Source: Propionivibrio hellwigii
GTDB taxonomy: Bacteria; Pseudomonadota; Gammaproteobacteria; Burkholderiales; Rhodocyclaceae
Assembly: GCF_041770905.1 (NCBI RefSeq)
Contig: NZ_JBEUWX010000002.1
Coordinates: 1,302,001 to 1,366,000 of the forward strand
Direction of reading: 5' to 3'
DNA: 64,000 nt
In this document: piece after piece, positions 17,319-25,756 of the stretch
Layout: every line of letters starts with the position of its first letter
Position numbering within the stretch: position 1 is the stretch's first letter
The notes under the pieces: generated by a model
The model's database searches: none
Told to the model about the DNA's origin: nothing
Seen by the model: only the letters and a program-made list of their open reading frames with translations
Program-made: the position numbers and the translations under genes

Positions 17319-17765
17319 TCAAACGCTTTCCAAAGGGTTGTTTCTGAGCAGTTTAAGCATTGTCTTGTGGAAATCAAGGTGTCGGTGATTGAAGCGAAAC
17401 TCGGTCTGCTTGAGGTACAGATCGAACTTGTCCCTTCGCACACCATGAAACTGCACCAGCCGATGCCTGGCATCACTCCAGAAAGACTCATGCCGTTGAC
17501 GTGTCTGGAGCCTTTGACTTGCCTCGGTTGCCGTGATTGATCCGAAAGTGCTTTTCTAGGCCGAGGTCAACCCGCCCATCGTAGCCTCGCCAGCCGTCGG
17601 TGTGAATGATGCTGTTAGGATCCACTTTACCCCGAATAATGGCTTGCAGCATGGCTTTGGAAGCATTCGGGACGATTTCGGTATAGACACAATTCGCCTC
17701 ACTTGAGCAGACCAAAGACGATGGTTTTACCGCCTGCGCCACGCCCGCGTTTGCCGTAAGCTTGC
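17319..17765 (-). pseudogene. IS1595-family transposase remnant
   Basis: On the minus strand, pieces of one DDE transposase are spread over three frames: GGKTIVFGLLK, then CVYTEIVPNASKAMLQ and IIHTDGWRGYDG, then ESFWSDARHRLVQFHGVRR to the end NPLESV. At least two frameshifts and loss of the N-terminal zinc-finger part are seen, and no terminal inverted repeats were recognised. The pattern fits the ISXO2-like (IS1595) family. The copy is dead and lies between proB and the porin gene. Confidence 0.85.
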
Positions 17766-17785
17766 GTATTTTTGAACTATCAGAC

Positions 17786-17814
17786 AAAAAAACGGCTGCC
17801 CGAAGGCAGCCGTT
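17786..17814 (-). terminator. Terminator of the porin gene
   Basis: AACGGCTGCC (17791-17800) and GGCAGCCGTT (17805-17814) form a perfect 10-bp stem with a CGAA tetraloop; on the minus strand it is followed by seven T. It lies about 44 bp after the porin stop. Confidence 0.93.
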
Positions 17815-17857
17815 CTTAATCAGATACAATCAGAATCTATCTGATCATACAATCCGA

Positions 17858-19000
17858 TTAGAAGGAATGGCGCAGGCCAACAGATATGACATTGCTCTTG
17901 CCGGTACCTGAACCAACCTGCTTTTCCTTGGCTTTGCCATAACCATACAGTGCGTAAATATTGGTACGCTTACTCAGGTTATAGCGGGTACCCAATTGAT
18001 AGGTTTTAATCTTCCAAGAATCGTCACCACTCGCTGTAAACTTGTTTTTACCCATACCGTAGTTGGCAAACAGCTCAGCTTGACCTACTGGAACCGTCAC
18101 ACCGATGTCACCACCGCGGTATTTGTGATCACTTGGGCCATTGACGTCGGCCTTCCGATCGAAATACATACCAACCAGTTTGGCAACACCAAAATCGTAA
18201 CCTGCGGCAGCAATAAATTCACGGCGATCCTCTTCGTTCGAGAAAGCCGGCGCAGAAGTACTCTCATCCTTTTCATATTTTTGTCCGCCGATGAAAGCGG
18301 TAACAGGGCCATTAGCATACTTTAGGCCAAGGTTGTAGATTTTGTAGGAGTCGTCCTGGCTGGCAGGACCATTATCCAGTTCCGACTTGCCATAACCGAA
18401 CTGACCCATGACCTGGAAGCCGCTAAACGACGGCGAGTAGTAGGAAATGGTATTGGCGCGGGCAAGATCCATCGCATCGACGAGCTTGGTATTCGTTCCT
18501 GGAGCATAGAAGCTGGCGTTGTAGGCGTGACCCACATGATTGCGCGAACCGACGTTGGCAAAGCCCGTTTGATCATCAATGATCAGGTTGGCAAGACCAA
18601 TCTGGAAACGACCGGCGCTGGCGCTTTCCAAATAAGCGAACGATTGACGTGTGCGGCTAAAAGATGGCGCATCCTTGCCCGTAACGCCATCATTGCCAAC
18701 GGTCATTCTTTCATGATCGTTATGGGTGCCCTTGAAATGAACTAACCCGATTTCATGGAAATAACCAGCCTTCAGTCCGCTACCCAACTGTTCCTTGACA
18801 TCAATGTTCAGGCGCGAGGAGCTCATGCCCTTACCGTCGCCGCCACGGAAGTTTCTGTATTTATGGGTTTGGCTTTCCCACTTGTCCTTGCCAATGTTAT
18901 AGCCAAGATCAACGGTACCACTCAGGGTCACGGAGGTCTGAGCGAAAGCCGCACCCGAAACCAAACCGGCGACGGCCAGAGCAATTACTTTCTTTTGCAT
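17858..19000 (-). CDS. Trimeric outer-membrane porin (Neisseria/Burkholderia type)
   Basis: Sixteen-stranded general porin for passive diffusion of small solutes through the outer membrane. The signal peptide starts MQKKVIALAVAG and is cleaved after AFA, giving QTSVTLSGTVDLGYN, the usual first strand. The repeated alternating strands, a PEFG-type eyelet region and the terminal GLRHSF with final phenylalanine are family marks. Length is 380 residues. The ATG at 19000 has AGAGGAGA eight bases upstream; the open frame before it is untranslated leader. It has its own terminator, so it is monocistronic. Confidence 0.95.
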   Translation of the reverse strand: MQKKVIALAVAGLVSGAAFAQTSVTLSGTVDLGYNIGKDKWESQTHKYRNFRGGDGKGMSSSRLNIDVKEQLGSGLKAGYFHEIGLVHFKGTHNDHERMTVGNDGVTGKDAPSFSRTRQSFAYLESASAGRFQIGLANLIIDDQTGFANVGSRNHVGHAYNASFYAPGTNTKLVDAMDLARANTISYYSPSFSGFQVMGQFGYGKSELDNGPASQDDSYKIYNLGLKYANGPVTAFIGGQKYEKDESTSAPAFSNEEDRREFIAAAGYDFGVAKLVGMYFDRKADVNGPSDHKYRGGDIGVTVPVGQAELFANYGMGKNKFTASGDDSWKIKTYQLGTRYNLSKRTNIYALYGYGKAKEKQVGSGTGKSNVISVGLRHSF

Positions 19001-19655
19001 TTGAAAATCTCCTCTAGGGTTAAGGTCGGCGGCGCATTGGGTGACACAACAACTCAGCTCCACCAAACTGGACCTCTCATGGATGAGAAGCTGGGTGCCA
19101 TGATCGCAAACCGCACGCCGCCGGACAAGCTGAAAGTGCCAACTCTTCCATTTTTCAGCCCGTCTTGTTGTGCAATTGCAACAAGCGGAAGGGGATATTA
19201 ATCAAGACAATGCGGTTTCAGATATTCAGCATACCGCCGTAAAAACTTTTGAACCAGGTCATCTGACTCGCTTGCAAAACACGCTTCACACCCTCTTACT
19301 CATTTCTTATCGATCAGCTGATAGATTGAAAAAATGAACGGGAGAAAATACTTCGTCACGGCACGTTGTACTGCCACAGGGCATCCGGACTCCGTTTCTT
19401 ATTCATCATCCACCCACCGCGCTCATTCATAAACGCTTGCCGCACGATCTATATCAGTTTTTGGCCCGCATGCATCATTGACCAGACGCAGACAACTTGA
19501 GCAGGCGCATATGCGGCGCAGACCTCTTCAAAGCACAGTTTTTGCTTTACTTTCAATGACTTTTCCGCTTTTCATTCCTTATTCGTGATTCTTTACTGCA
19601 TTACCGTCTGTGTACTATTCTCAACAAAAAGAGCCGGTTTTGTGTATGCAACGTA
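19001..19655. other. Intergenic region upstream of porin and riboswitch
   Basis: About 650 bp without a supported gene. It should contain the porin promoter (leftward). A short palindrome around TCGATCAGCTGA (near 19310) is visible, but no factor can be named. Confidence 0.4.
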
Positions 19656-19684
19656 TTGAACAAAGCATTATTTAGGCATATGAT
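19656..19684 (+). promoter_or_regulatory. Sigma-70 promoter of the cobalamin riboswitch transcript
   Basis: TTGAAC (19656-19661), a 17-base spacer and TATGAT (19679-19684) lie just before the riboswitch. Position and spacing make this the likely promoter of the leader RNA. Confidence 0.7.
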
Positions 19685-19690
19685 TCGGCC

Positions 19691-19940
19691 TGCATTCAGG
19701 TGCCTCGCTCCCATGAGAGGGAGAAGGTGAAACGGGAAACCGGTGCCCATATCACGATTCAACATCCGAAAGGATTGAATGATATGGACAGACAAGCCGG
19801 TGCAGCCCCCCGCTGCTGTAAGCCAGACGAAACCGACAAGAAGCCACTGTGCGCGGAAAGGCGCATGGGAAGGCGTTGGTGGAGGAAGAAGGCGAGCCAG
19901 AAGACCGGCCTGAAGCAGGCGCAGTGCCAATCCTCGGGGT
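19691..19940 (+). ncRNA. Cobalamin (adenosylcobalamin-type) riboswitch
   Basis: The conserved core is complete and in order: AGGTGCC, GGTGAAACGGGAA with CCGGTGC, GCCGGTGCAGCCCCCCGC with CTGTAAG, GCCACTG, GGGAAGGCG and the B12 box GCGAGCCAGAAGACCGGCC near 19892-19910. Such elements bind a cobalamin and turn down B12 synthesis, B12 uptake or cobalt uptake genes. No gene follows directly: the next intact gene on this strand, tonB, is over 1 kb away across decayed sequence. It was first seen as a gap with only unconvincing open frames. Confidence 0.93.
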
Positions 19941-20757
19941 GAGGGGAAAGGTTCTGACGGAAAGCGCTGAAAGCTTTTAAATTGCCATCTGTTCCGGCGT
20001 AGCGTCGGGGCAGATTGAACTGACAAGCACATGCATGAAGCCTCTGCTCAGGGACGCATGGGTTTTTCAGTACCGCCTTGTCGATTGCCCTTAACACGCT
20101 TATCGATCCTCCTGATCGATAAAATCTCGAAGAAGCCTCGAAGAAACCAGGGCATCGACGGGTACACAAAGCACCGGCGAGCGCACGAGCCTTTCCGAAT
20201 CCGATTCCCACCGCCGCATCCCGAAAAAACGCTGCCCGCACCTCTTGCGATCGCATCAGCCGGACGCTTGCACTTGCAGTTCGCGCAGATCAGCTTCCCC
20301 CATCCAGCCACGCGCCCAAGCGTACATACAAAAACGCACGTCTGAACGCAGCCAGGCCGGAAAGGAAAGCCCGATTGCCCGGCTATCAGTGATACGGTGA
20401 AGCCCTACGGTGCTGTAAAACCTTGCCGCCGCCAAAACAAGCGTAGCGCAAGGAGAACTCGACCGTATCGCAAGCAACCGTTAGCGACACATCAGCGGTG
20501 CGGACTCCGGACATTGCGACGCCCGAACCACGACCCTAGTGGTGCGTGTAATCCCGTCTCTATGCGTCTGTTCTCCCGACCGGTTGTGGTGAAGCAGACG
20601 AGGACGCAAGGACGGCAGCGCTCCCGCCTCAAACGTCCAGCTCAGCAGTATCAAGGACGAAGGGCGAAACAGTTCGGGATCAGGAAAGACGCTAATCGCA
20701 TGCGCGATGCCGCGCCGCCACATCATGGTCAAAGACGGCCGTGTCGTGCCGACCGGG
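19941..20757. other. Non-coding, apparently decayed region after the riboswitch
   Basis: About 800 bp in which no intact or recognisable gene is seen on either strand. A 9-bp hairpin TTATCGATC/GATCGATAA (20100-20122) has no T run. The region ends in the exbB/exbD remnant, so it may be what is left of an earlier operon under the riboswitch; that is inference. Confidence 0.5.
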
Positions 20758-20972
20758 CTGGATGCCTCTGCCCGCGGCCTGTACGACGACCTGCACGCCT
20801 CTTTCACGATGGGTAGCACGCTTTCGTCGAAAGGAGTCTGAGCATGGCTTTTGGCAGCTTTAATTCAAGCGGCATCCAGGCACCGATGGCGGAAGTCAAT
20901 ACGACGTCGCTGATTGATGTGACAACGATGTTAATGATAATATTTATCGTTTACGAGCAAGCTGTTTTTTAG
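20758..20972 (+). pseudogene. Remnant of an exbB 3' end and exbD 5' end
   Basis: Bases 20758-20841 resemble the last 25 codons of exbB (LDAFAHDLHAFFT... in the intact gene), including the shared AAAGGAGTCTGAGC joint. From 20844 an exbD-like frame starts MAFGSFNSSG, follows intact ExbD for about 36 residues to IIFIV, then diverges and stops at 20972 after 42 codons. The copy lies 1.6 kb upstream of the intact exbB-exbD junction (22459/22462). The ribosome site is perfect, so a 42-residue peptide could still be made. Confidence 0.85.
20930..20948 (+). promoter_or_regulatory. Fur-box-like operator before tonB
   Basis: The 19 bases here match the classical Fur consensus (GATAATGATAATCATTATC) at 16 positions. 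It lies 56 bp before the tonB start, in the position of a promoter operator, and within the degenerate exbD copy. A Fur protein is encoded at 50507-50953. Zur or another family member could be the true regulator. Confidence 0.65.
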
Positions 20973-21003
20973 CATACGAAGAAAGGATTTCGATTGATCA
21001 ATC

Positions 21004-21753
21004 ATGGCCGCACGTAGCTCATTTCCCTCCTCTGCGCCCAGCCCGGCACAGCGCGGCAGTCTGTTTATGATTGTGCTCGGCCTGCATGCCTTGTTGCTGT
21101 CGCTGATGATGGCGCATAAAACCGTTCTTCCGCCGAAAATCGTCGACTCGCCGCTGGTCGTCGACCTGATCGAAGCGACGCCGCTGCCGGTTTCACCGGC
21201 CGCAGCCCCTGCTGCCGAGCCACCAACACCGCCGCCGCCACAACCCAAGCCCAAGCCCAAGCCCAAGCCGACGCCCAAACCCAAGCCCAAGCCGACGCCC
21301 GCACCCAAACCGCAGCCGCCCCAGCTTGAAGCAACAGCATCTTCGGAGCCGGCGAGCGACAACGCGCCGGCGGCGCCGGCGGAAGAAGCCGCACCGCCCG
21401 ATCCGGCCCCTGCCGCAGCAGGCGGTTCGGGCGGCGTCGAGGGCGGACAAGGCGCAGCCGGTTCCGGCCTCGTGCAGGCACGTTTTGACGCCGATTACCT
21501 GCTCAACCCGGCGCCGCCCTATCCGCCGATGTCCCGCCGCATGGGCGAGGAAGGCCGGGTCATCCTGCGCGTGCGCGTTTCGGCCGCAGGAAAAGCCGAG
21601 CAGGTCGACATCCGCACATCTTCAGGCAGCGCCCGGCTCGACGAATCGGCGCGGAAAACAGTGCGCGCCTGGCGATTCGTTCCCGCCAAGCGCGGCGGTA
21701 TCCCGGTAGATAGCTGGGTTCTGGTTCCTATTCATTTCCGACTGGAGCAATAA
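21004..21753 (+). CDS. tonB: Energy transducer TonB
   Basis: Links the inner-membrane proton motive force to outer-membrane receptors. One N-terminal membrane anchor (about 20-38, FMIVLGLHALLLSLMM) is followed by a periplasm-spanning Pro/Lys-rich stretch (repeated PKPKP, residues 75-105), an Ala/Gly-rich linker, and the C-terminal TonB domain (AYPPYPPMSRRMGEEG-like start, then VILRVRV and VRAWRFVPA). Length 249. The ATG at 21004 is the first after an in-frame stop; AAGGA lies rather far upstream. exbB starts one base after the stop, so tonB-exbB-exbD form an operon behind the Fur-like box. Confidence 0.94.
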   Translation: MAARSSFPSSAPSPAQRGSLFMIVLGLHALLLSLMMAHKTVLPPKIVDSPLVVDLIEATPLPVSPAAAPAAEPPTPPPPQPKPKPKPKPTPKPKPKPTPAPKPQPPQLEATASSEPASDNAPAAPAEEAAPPDPAPAAAGGSGGVEGGQGAAGSGLVQARFDADYLLNPAPPYPPMSRRMGEEGRVILRVRVSAAGKAEQVDIRTSSGSARLDESARKTVRAWRFVPAKRGGIPVDSWVLVPIHFRLEQ

Positions 21754-21754
21754 C

Positions 21755-22459
21755 ATGCAAGCAGACAGCACTCAAAACGTTTTTGGATTCGCCCATCTAT
21801 GGGCCAGCGGCGATACGGTTTCGCACGGCGTGGCCATTCTTCTGGTGCTGATGTCGATCGTCAGCTGGTATCTGATTCTGGTCAAACTGATCGAAGGCTG
21901 GAAGCTACGCCGCGCCGGGCGTCTTGTCCCCGATTTCTGGGCAGCGCGCTCACTCGACGAGGGTTTGCAGCGGCTGCGCCGCGCCGGAGCGAACAACCCC
22001 TTCGCCCAGCTGGTGACACAGGCCGTATCCTGCAATTCCGACTGCGCCACGGCCGACGAGCAATTGAGTGCACATTTCGATTCCTCCGGACAGATGGAGC
22101 GCACCTTGCGTCAACAGCTTTCCGCCACGCAGTCCGAAATGGAAAGCGGGCTGACTTTTCTGGCAACGACCGGCGCGACATCGCCTTTTGTCGGCCTGTT
22201 CGGCACGGTCTGGGGCATTTACCACGCGCTCGTTGCCATCGGCATTTCCGGACAGGCTGCTCTGGAAAAAGTTGCCGGCCCGGTCGGCGAGGCCTTGATC
22301 ATGACCGCCGCCGGACTGGCCGTCGCCCTGCCTGCCGTATTCGCCTACAACGCGCTGAACCGCGCCAACCGCGTTGTGCTGATCAGCCTGGATGCCTTCG
22401 CCCATGACCTGCACGCCTTTTTCACGATGAGGCAAACATTTTCGTCGAAAGGAGTCTGA
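21755..22459 (+). CDS. exbB: Biopolymer transport protein ExbB
   Basis: Inner-membrane proton channel subunit that energises TonB with ExbD (MotA/TolQ/ExbB family). Three membrane segments are seen: residues about 22-42 (GVAILLVLMSIVSWYLILV), and two C-terminal ones in the TolQ-like block, from TGATSPFVGLFGTVWGI to EALIMTAAGLAVALPAVFAYN. The GLFGTVWGI and ALxxTAxGL signatures are intact. Length 234 residues. GGAGC precedes the ATG, and the exbD ribosome site lies in its last codons. Confidence 0.96.
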   Translation: MQADSTQNVFGFAHLWASGDTVSHGVAILLVLMSIVSWYLILVKLIEGWKLRRAGRLVPDFWAARSLDEGLQRLRRAGANNPFAQLVTQAVSCNSDCATADEQLSAHFDSSGQMERTLRQQLSATQSEMESGLTFLATTGATSPFVGLFGTVWGIYHALVAIGISGQAALEKVAGPVGEALIMTAAGLAVALPAVFAYNALNRANRVVLISLDAFAHDLHAFFTMRQTFSSKGV

Positions 22460-22461
22460 GC

Positions 22462-22887
22462 ATGGCTTTTGGTAGTTTTAATTCAAGCGGCGCCCAGGCG
22501 CCGATGGCGGAAATTAATACGACGCCGCTGGTTGATGTGATGCTGGTATTGCTGATCATCTTCATCATTACGGCGCCGCTGATGACGCATTCGGTGCAGA
22601 TTGAGCTGCCGCGCGCGTCGAGTTCACCGACGCCGGAAAAACCGATGACGCTGTCGGTTTCCATCAACGCCCAGGGCAACATCTACATCGGCTCCGAGCA
22701 GGTGGCCAACGATCAGTTGATGGCGCGCTTTCAGGCTGCCGTCGCCCAAGACCCGAAAGTGGAAATGCATCTACAGGCTGACCGGGACGTGCGCTATGAA
22801 ATCGTTGCCGAAACGATGAGCGCTGCCCGCCGTGCAGGCCTCACCAAAATCGGCTTTCTTACGCAGCCATCAGAGGCACATGAGTAA
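22462..22887 (+). CDS. exbD: Biopolymer transport protein ExbD
   Basis: Partner of ExbB in the TonB motor. One membrane helix (VDVMLVLLIIFIITAPLM, residues about 25-43) carries the proton-path aspartate in the family motif PLVDVMLVLL. The periplasmic part of about 95 residues binds TonB and peptidoglycan. Length 141. AAAGGAG six bases before the ATG gives strong initiation. Its 5' third is duplicated in the remnant at 20844. Confidence 0.96.
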   Translation: MAFGSFNSSGAQAPMAEINTTPLVDVMLVLLIIFIITAPLMTHSVQIELPRASSSPTPEKPMTLSVSINAQGNIYIGSEQVANDQLMARFQAAVAQDPKVEMHLQADRDVRYEIVAETMSAARRAGLTKIGFLTQPSEAHE

Positions 22888-23126
22888 ATTTTTCTTCGTC
22901 GATTCCGATGCTTCAAAGGGTATCGGGCCGATCCGGGCGCCGTATTTGGGCGTACATGCAATGTGCGTTTCGTGCCGATGCACGGGCGGCAATCCAGACG
23001 GGGCGGTTTCCGCCCGACAGCACGGCGTTGCGGCGAAACGGCATTTCGGCATTGCGTCATCCGCCCATCTTTCAATCAAAAGCCGAAAACACGCGGAACA
23101 GCAGATTAAAGGTTGGGAGAAACAGG
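22888..23126. other. Gap between exbD and the receptor gene
   Basis: About 240 bp with no recognisable gene; only a short GGCGG/CCGCC hairpin near 23000. Whether the receptor is read from the tonB promoter through this gap is not evident, since no terminator with a T run was found. Confidence 0.4.
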
Positions 23127-23270
23127 ATGAAAATCAGGATAAAGCGCGCGTCCGCACTGCCGGCAACGGCAGCGACGCCTTGTGGTTTTCTTGCCGGCCT
23201 GCTGCATCAGGGCGCCGGCATTCGGTCAGCAGTCCATATCTATTCGATCAAAGGAGGAGTTGAATCATGA
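23127..23270 (+). CDS. Possible 47-residue leader peptide overlapping the receptor start
   Basis: An ATG at 23127 opens 47 codons (starting MKIRIKRASA, ending IKGGVES) and stops at 23268-23270, overlapping the receptor ATG at 23267 by four bases. No homologue is recognised. The start-stop overlap could couple translation to the receptor, but the frame may be chance, and the receptor has its own AAAGGAGGAG site. Low confidence. Confidence 0.3.
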   Translation: MKIRIKRASALPATAATPCGFLAGLLHQGAGIRSAVHIYSIKGGVES

Positions 23271-25561
23271 AAGTTGTTTTTCGCCGCACGGGACTGGCCG
23301 CATGCCTTGCCGCCCTGCCGGCCGCGGCATTTGCCGCCGATACGGAACCCGAGCATGAGCTGCGAGAAATGGTGGTCAAGGGCAATGCGCCCGTTGCCGC
23401 CGCCGTCTCTTCAACCGTGGAAAGCGTCACCGCCCAGCAGATCAAGGAAAACATCAACGCCGTCACCTCAGGGCATGTGATCAAATACCAGCCCAGCTTA
23501 CAGCTGCGCGAGCGTTACATCGGCGACCGCAACGCCAGCATCGGCAGCCGCATGAGCAACGTCAATAGCAGCGCGCATTCCATGGTGTATAGCGACGGTA
23601 TTCTATTGTCCAATTACGTTGGCAACAGCCTCCTTTATTCACCGCGCTGGGGCATGGTTGCGCCGGAAGAAATTGAGCGGGTCGATTTCATCTATGGCCC
23701 ATTTTCGGCACTTTACCCAGGCAACTCGATGGGAGTGACAGCTAACTTTACGACCCGCATGCCGGAGAAATTCGAAGCGCACGGGGCGATCCAGTACTTC
23801 CAGGAAGAAGTACGCAGTGAATACCGGACAAACAAGAGTTTCCCCAGTTACAACGCCAATGTCTCACTCGGCAACCGCGCCGGCGACTGGTCTTTCTGGG
23901 TCGGCTATAACCGTCTGGACAGCGATACGGCACCTTCCATGTATGGAACGGCGACGCCAAAACCCGGCCCCGGCGGTGTCGAGGTATCAGGCGCCATGAC
24001 CGACAGGGACGCGCTCAATAATCCCCGTGTAATCACAAGCTCGGTGAGCGCCGAGCGCACCATTCAGGATCAGGGGAAACTCAAACTGGCCTATGATTTT
24101 TCTCCCAACTGGCAGGCCGCTTATACCTTGGGCTTGTGGCAGAACTCCGGGGAATCTTCTTCCGAAAGCTATCTGCGTAATGCGGCGGGTCAAACTATTT
24201 ATAACACGACGCCCAGCGGGCCGTACCAGTATGTACGGATCAACGGACAACGCTATACCGTCAGCGGCATTACGCCCCGCAGCAGCGATGATTTCCACTG
24301 GATGCAGGCGCTGTCGCTCAAGTCCAAGCGTAAGGAAAACTGGGACGCCGAACTTAATTTCAGCGTCTATCGTTATGCCAAGGACGAATCGCGTAATGCC
24401 AGCAATACGGGGCTGGATTCCGGCCAGAACGGCGGCCGGGGGACTTTGACCGACCGCAGCGGCACCGGCTGGGAGAACCTCGATCTGCGCGGCGAATGGC
24501 GGCCTGATGGCGCAAAGGGCGCGCACAAGCTGCATTTCGGCTATCACTTCGACCGCTATACGTTCAAGTCGGACACCGGCAACGTTGATGACTGGCGTTC
24601 AGGCGGCATCCGGGAGCTGACGGCGGCTTCGCGCGGCAAGACAAACACCCATGCGCTTTATCTCCAGGATACGTGGCGTTTTGCGCCGGCCTGGTCACTG
24701 ACACTGGGCGGCCGCTGGGAGCGCTGGCAGGCCTACGACGGCAGCAACGCCAATCGCGCCAGTACGCCGAGCCAGGTTTCTTACAGCGATCGTAAGAAGA
24801 GCGCTTTCTCGCCCAAGCTGTCTCTCGGCTTCCAGGCCGCGCCGGACTGGCATCTGCGCGCTTCGTTGGGCAAGGCGACGCGCTTCCCGACGGTGACCGA
24901 ACTCTTTCAGGCGATCACCACCGGCCCCAACCGTCTAGAGAATGACCCGAACCTGCAACCCGAGCGGGTACATTCCGGTGAACTGGCGATCGAAAAATCG
25001 CTGGATAACGGTCAGGCGCGCCTGTCGCTCTTCCAGGAATACCGTTACGATGCGCTCATTTCGCAGACCGACACGACGGTGACGCCCAACATCACCAGCA
25101 TTCAGAATGTCGACAAGGTGCGCAGCCGTGGCGTGGAACTGTCCTGGGGGTTGAACGATGTCGGGATACACGGCCTCGATCTGAACGGCAGCGTCACCTA
25201 TGCCCAGTCGATCATCCGGGAAAATCACCGTAATCCGGATACCGTCGGCAACTGGATCGTACGTATCCCGCGCTGGCGGGCGACGCTGGTGTCGACCTAT
25301 CGCGTTAATGACAAGCTGTCCCTGAGCCTGTCCGCCCGCTACAGCGGACGCCAGTACAACCGTATGGATAACCTGGACGTGAATCCGGATACTTATGGCG
25401 GGGCCAGCCGCTATCTCATTGCCGACGCCAAGCTCGTGTACCGCTTCCATCCGCAACTGCGATTTTCCCTGGGCGTCAATAATCTGAACGACGAAAAAGC
25501 CTACATCGGCCACCCCTATCCGCGGCGTATGTACTTTGCCGGGCTGGCGTTCGATTATTGA
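23267..25561 (+). CDS. TonB-dependent outer-membrane receptor (probable metal or metal-chelate uptake)
   Basis: Outer-membrane gated channel powered by TonB-ExbB-ExbD. A signal peptide (residues 1-23, cleaved after FAA/AFA) precedes the plug domain (about 40-155), with VESVTAQQIKENI as the plug start and EIERVDFIYGPFSALYPGNSMG as the conserved plug end. The remaining 600 residues form the 22-strand barrel, ending in FAGLAFDY with a terminal aromatic. The substrate cannot be read directly. The neighbours (DUF4198 protein, metal ABC transporter, cobalamin riboswitch) argue for a divalent metal or its chelate. AAAGGAGGAG precedes the ATG. Confidence 0.92.
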   Translation: MKVVFRRTGLAACLAALPAAAFAADTEPEHELREMVVKGNAPVAAAVSSTVESVTAQQIKENINAVTSGHVIKYQPSLQLRERYIGDRNASIGSRMSNVNSSAHSMVYSDGILLSNYVGNSLLYSPRWGMVAPEEIERVDFIYGPFSALYPGNSMGVTANFTTRMPEKFEAHGAIQYFQEEVRSEYRTNKSFPSYNANVSLGNRAGDWSFWVGYNRLDSDTAPSMYGTATPKPGPGGVEVSGAMTDRDALNNPRVITSSVSAERTIQDQGKLKLAYDFSPNWQAAYTLGLWQNSGESSSESYLRNAAGQTIYNTTPSGPYQYVRINGQRYTVSGITPRSSDDFHWMQALSLKSKRKENWDAELNFSVYRYAKDESRNASNTGLDSGQNGGRGTLTDRSGTGWENLDLRGEWRPDGAKGAHKLHFGYHFDRYTFKSDTGNVDDWRSGGIRELTAASRGKTNTHALYLQDTWRFAPAWSLTLGGRWERWQAYDGSNANRASTPSQVSYSDRKKSAFSPKLSLGFQAAPDWHLRASLGKATRFPTVTELFQAITTGPNRLENDPNLQPERVHSGELAIEKSLDNGQARLSLFQEYRYDALISQTDTTVTPNITSIQNVDKVRSRGVELSWGLNDVGIHGLDLNGSVTYAQSIIRENHRNPDTVGNWIVRIPRWRATLVSTYRVNDKLSLSLSARYSGRQYNRMDNLDVNPDTYGGASRYLIADAKLVYRFHPQLRFSLGVNNLNDEKAYIGHPYPRRMYFAGLAFDY

Positions 25562-25756
25562 TCGGCATTCCGGATGAACGTCTTACACACCACAGTCCCC
25601 GGATTCCGGACGAGAGCCGGCACGCCTGGCCTCTGTCCGGCGTCAAGATGCCCCGAGGTTACCCAAATCTTCAGAGCGTCTTGATTGGCGGATTGAGGCC
25701 ATCCGCAAGCATCATTTTTTTAACCCGCAACAGTAACTTTCATTGGAGATGACACC

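Noticed and set aside
20100..20122. Perfect 9-bp hairpin after the riboswitch
   Set aside because: No T run follows on the plus strand, so it was not called a terminator or expression platform.
19601..20256. Overlapping minus-strand frames of 143 and 165 residues
   Set aside because: They run antisense through the cobalamin riboswitch and have no protein features.
20397..20819. Frames of 139 (+) and 112 (-) residues before the exbB/exbD remnant
   Set aside because: Arg-rich, no recognisable family, no good ribosome site; treated as decayed DNA.
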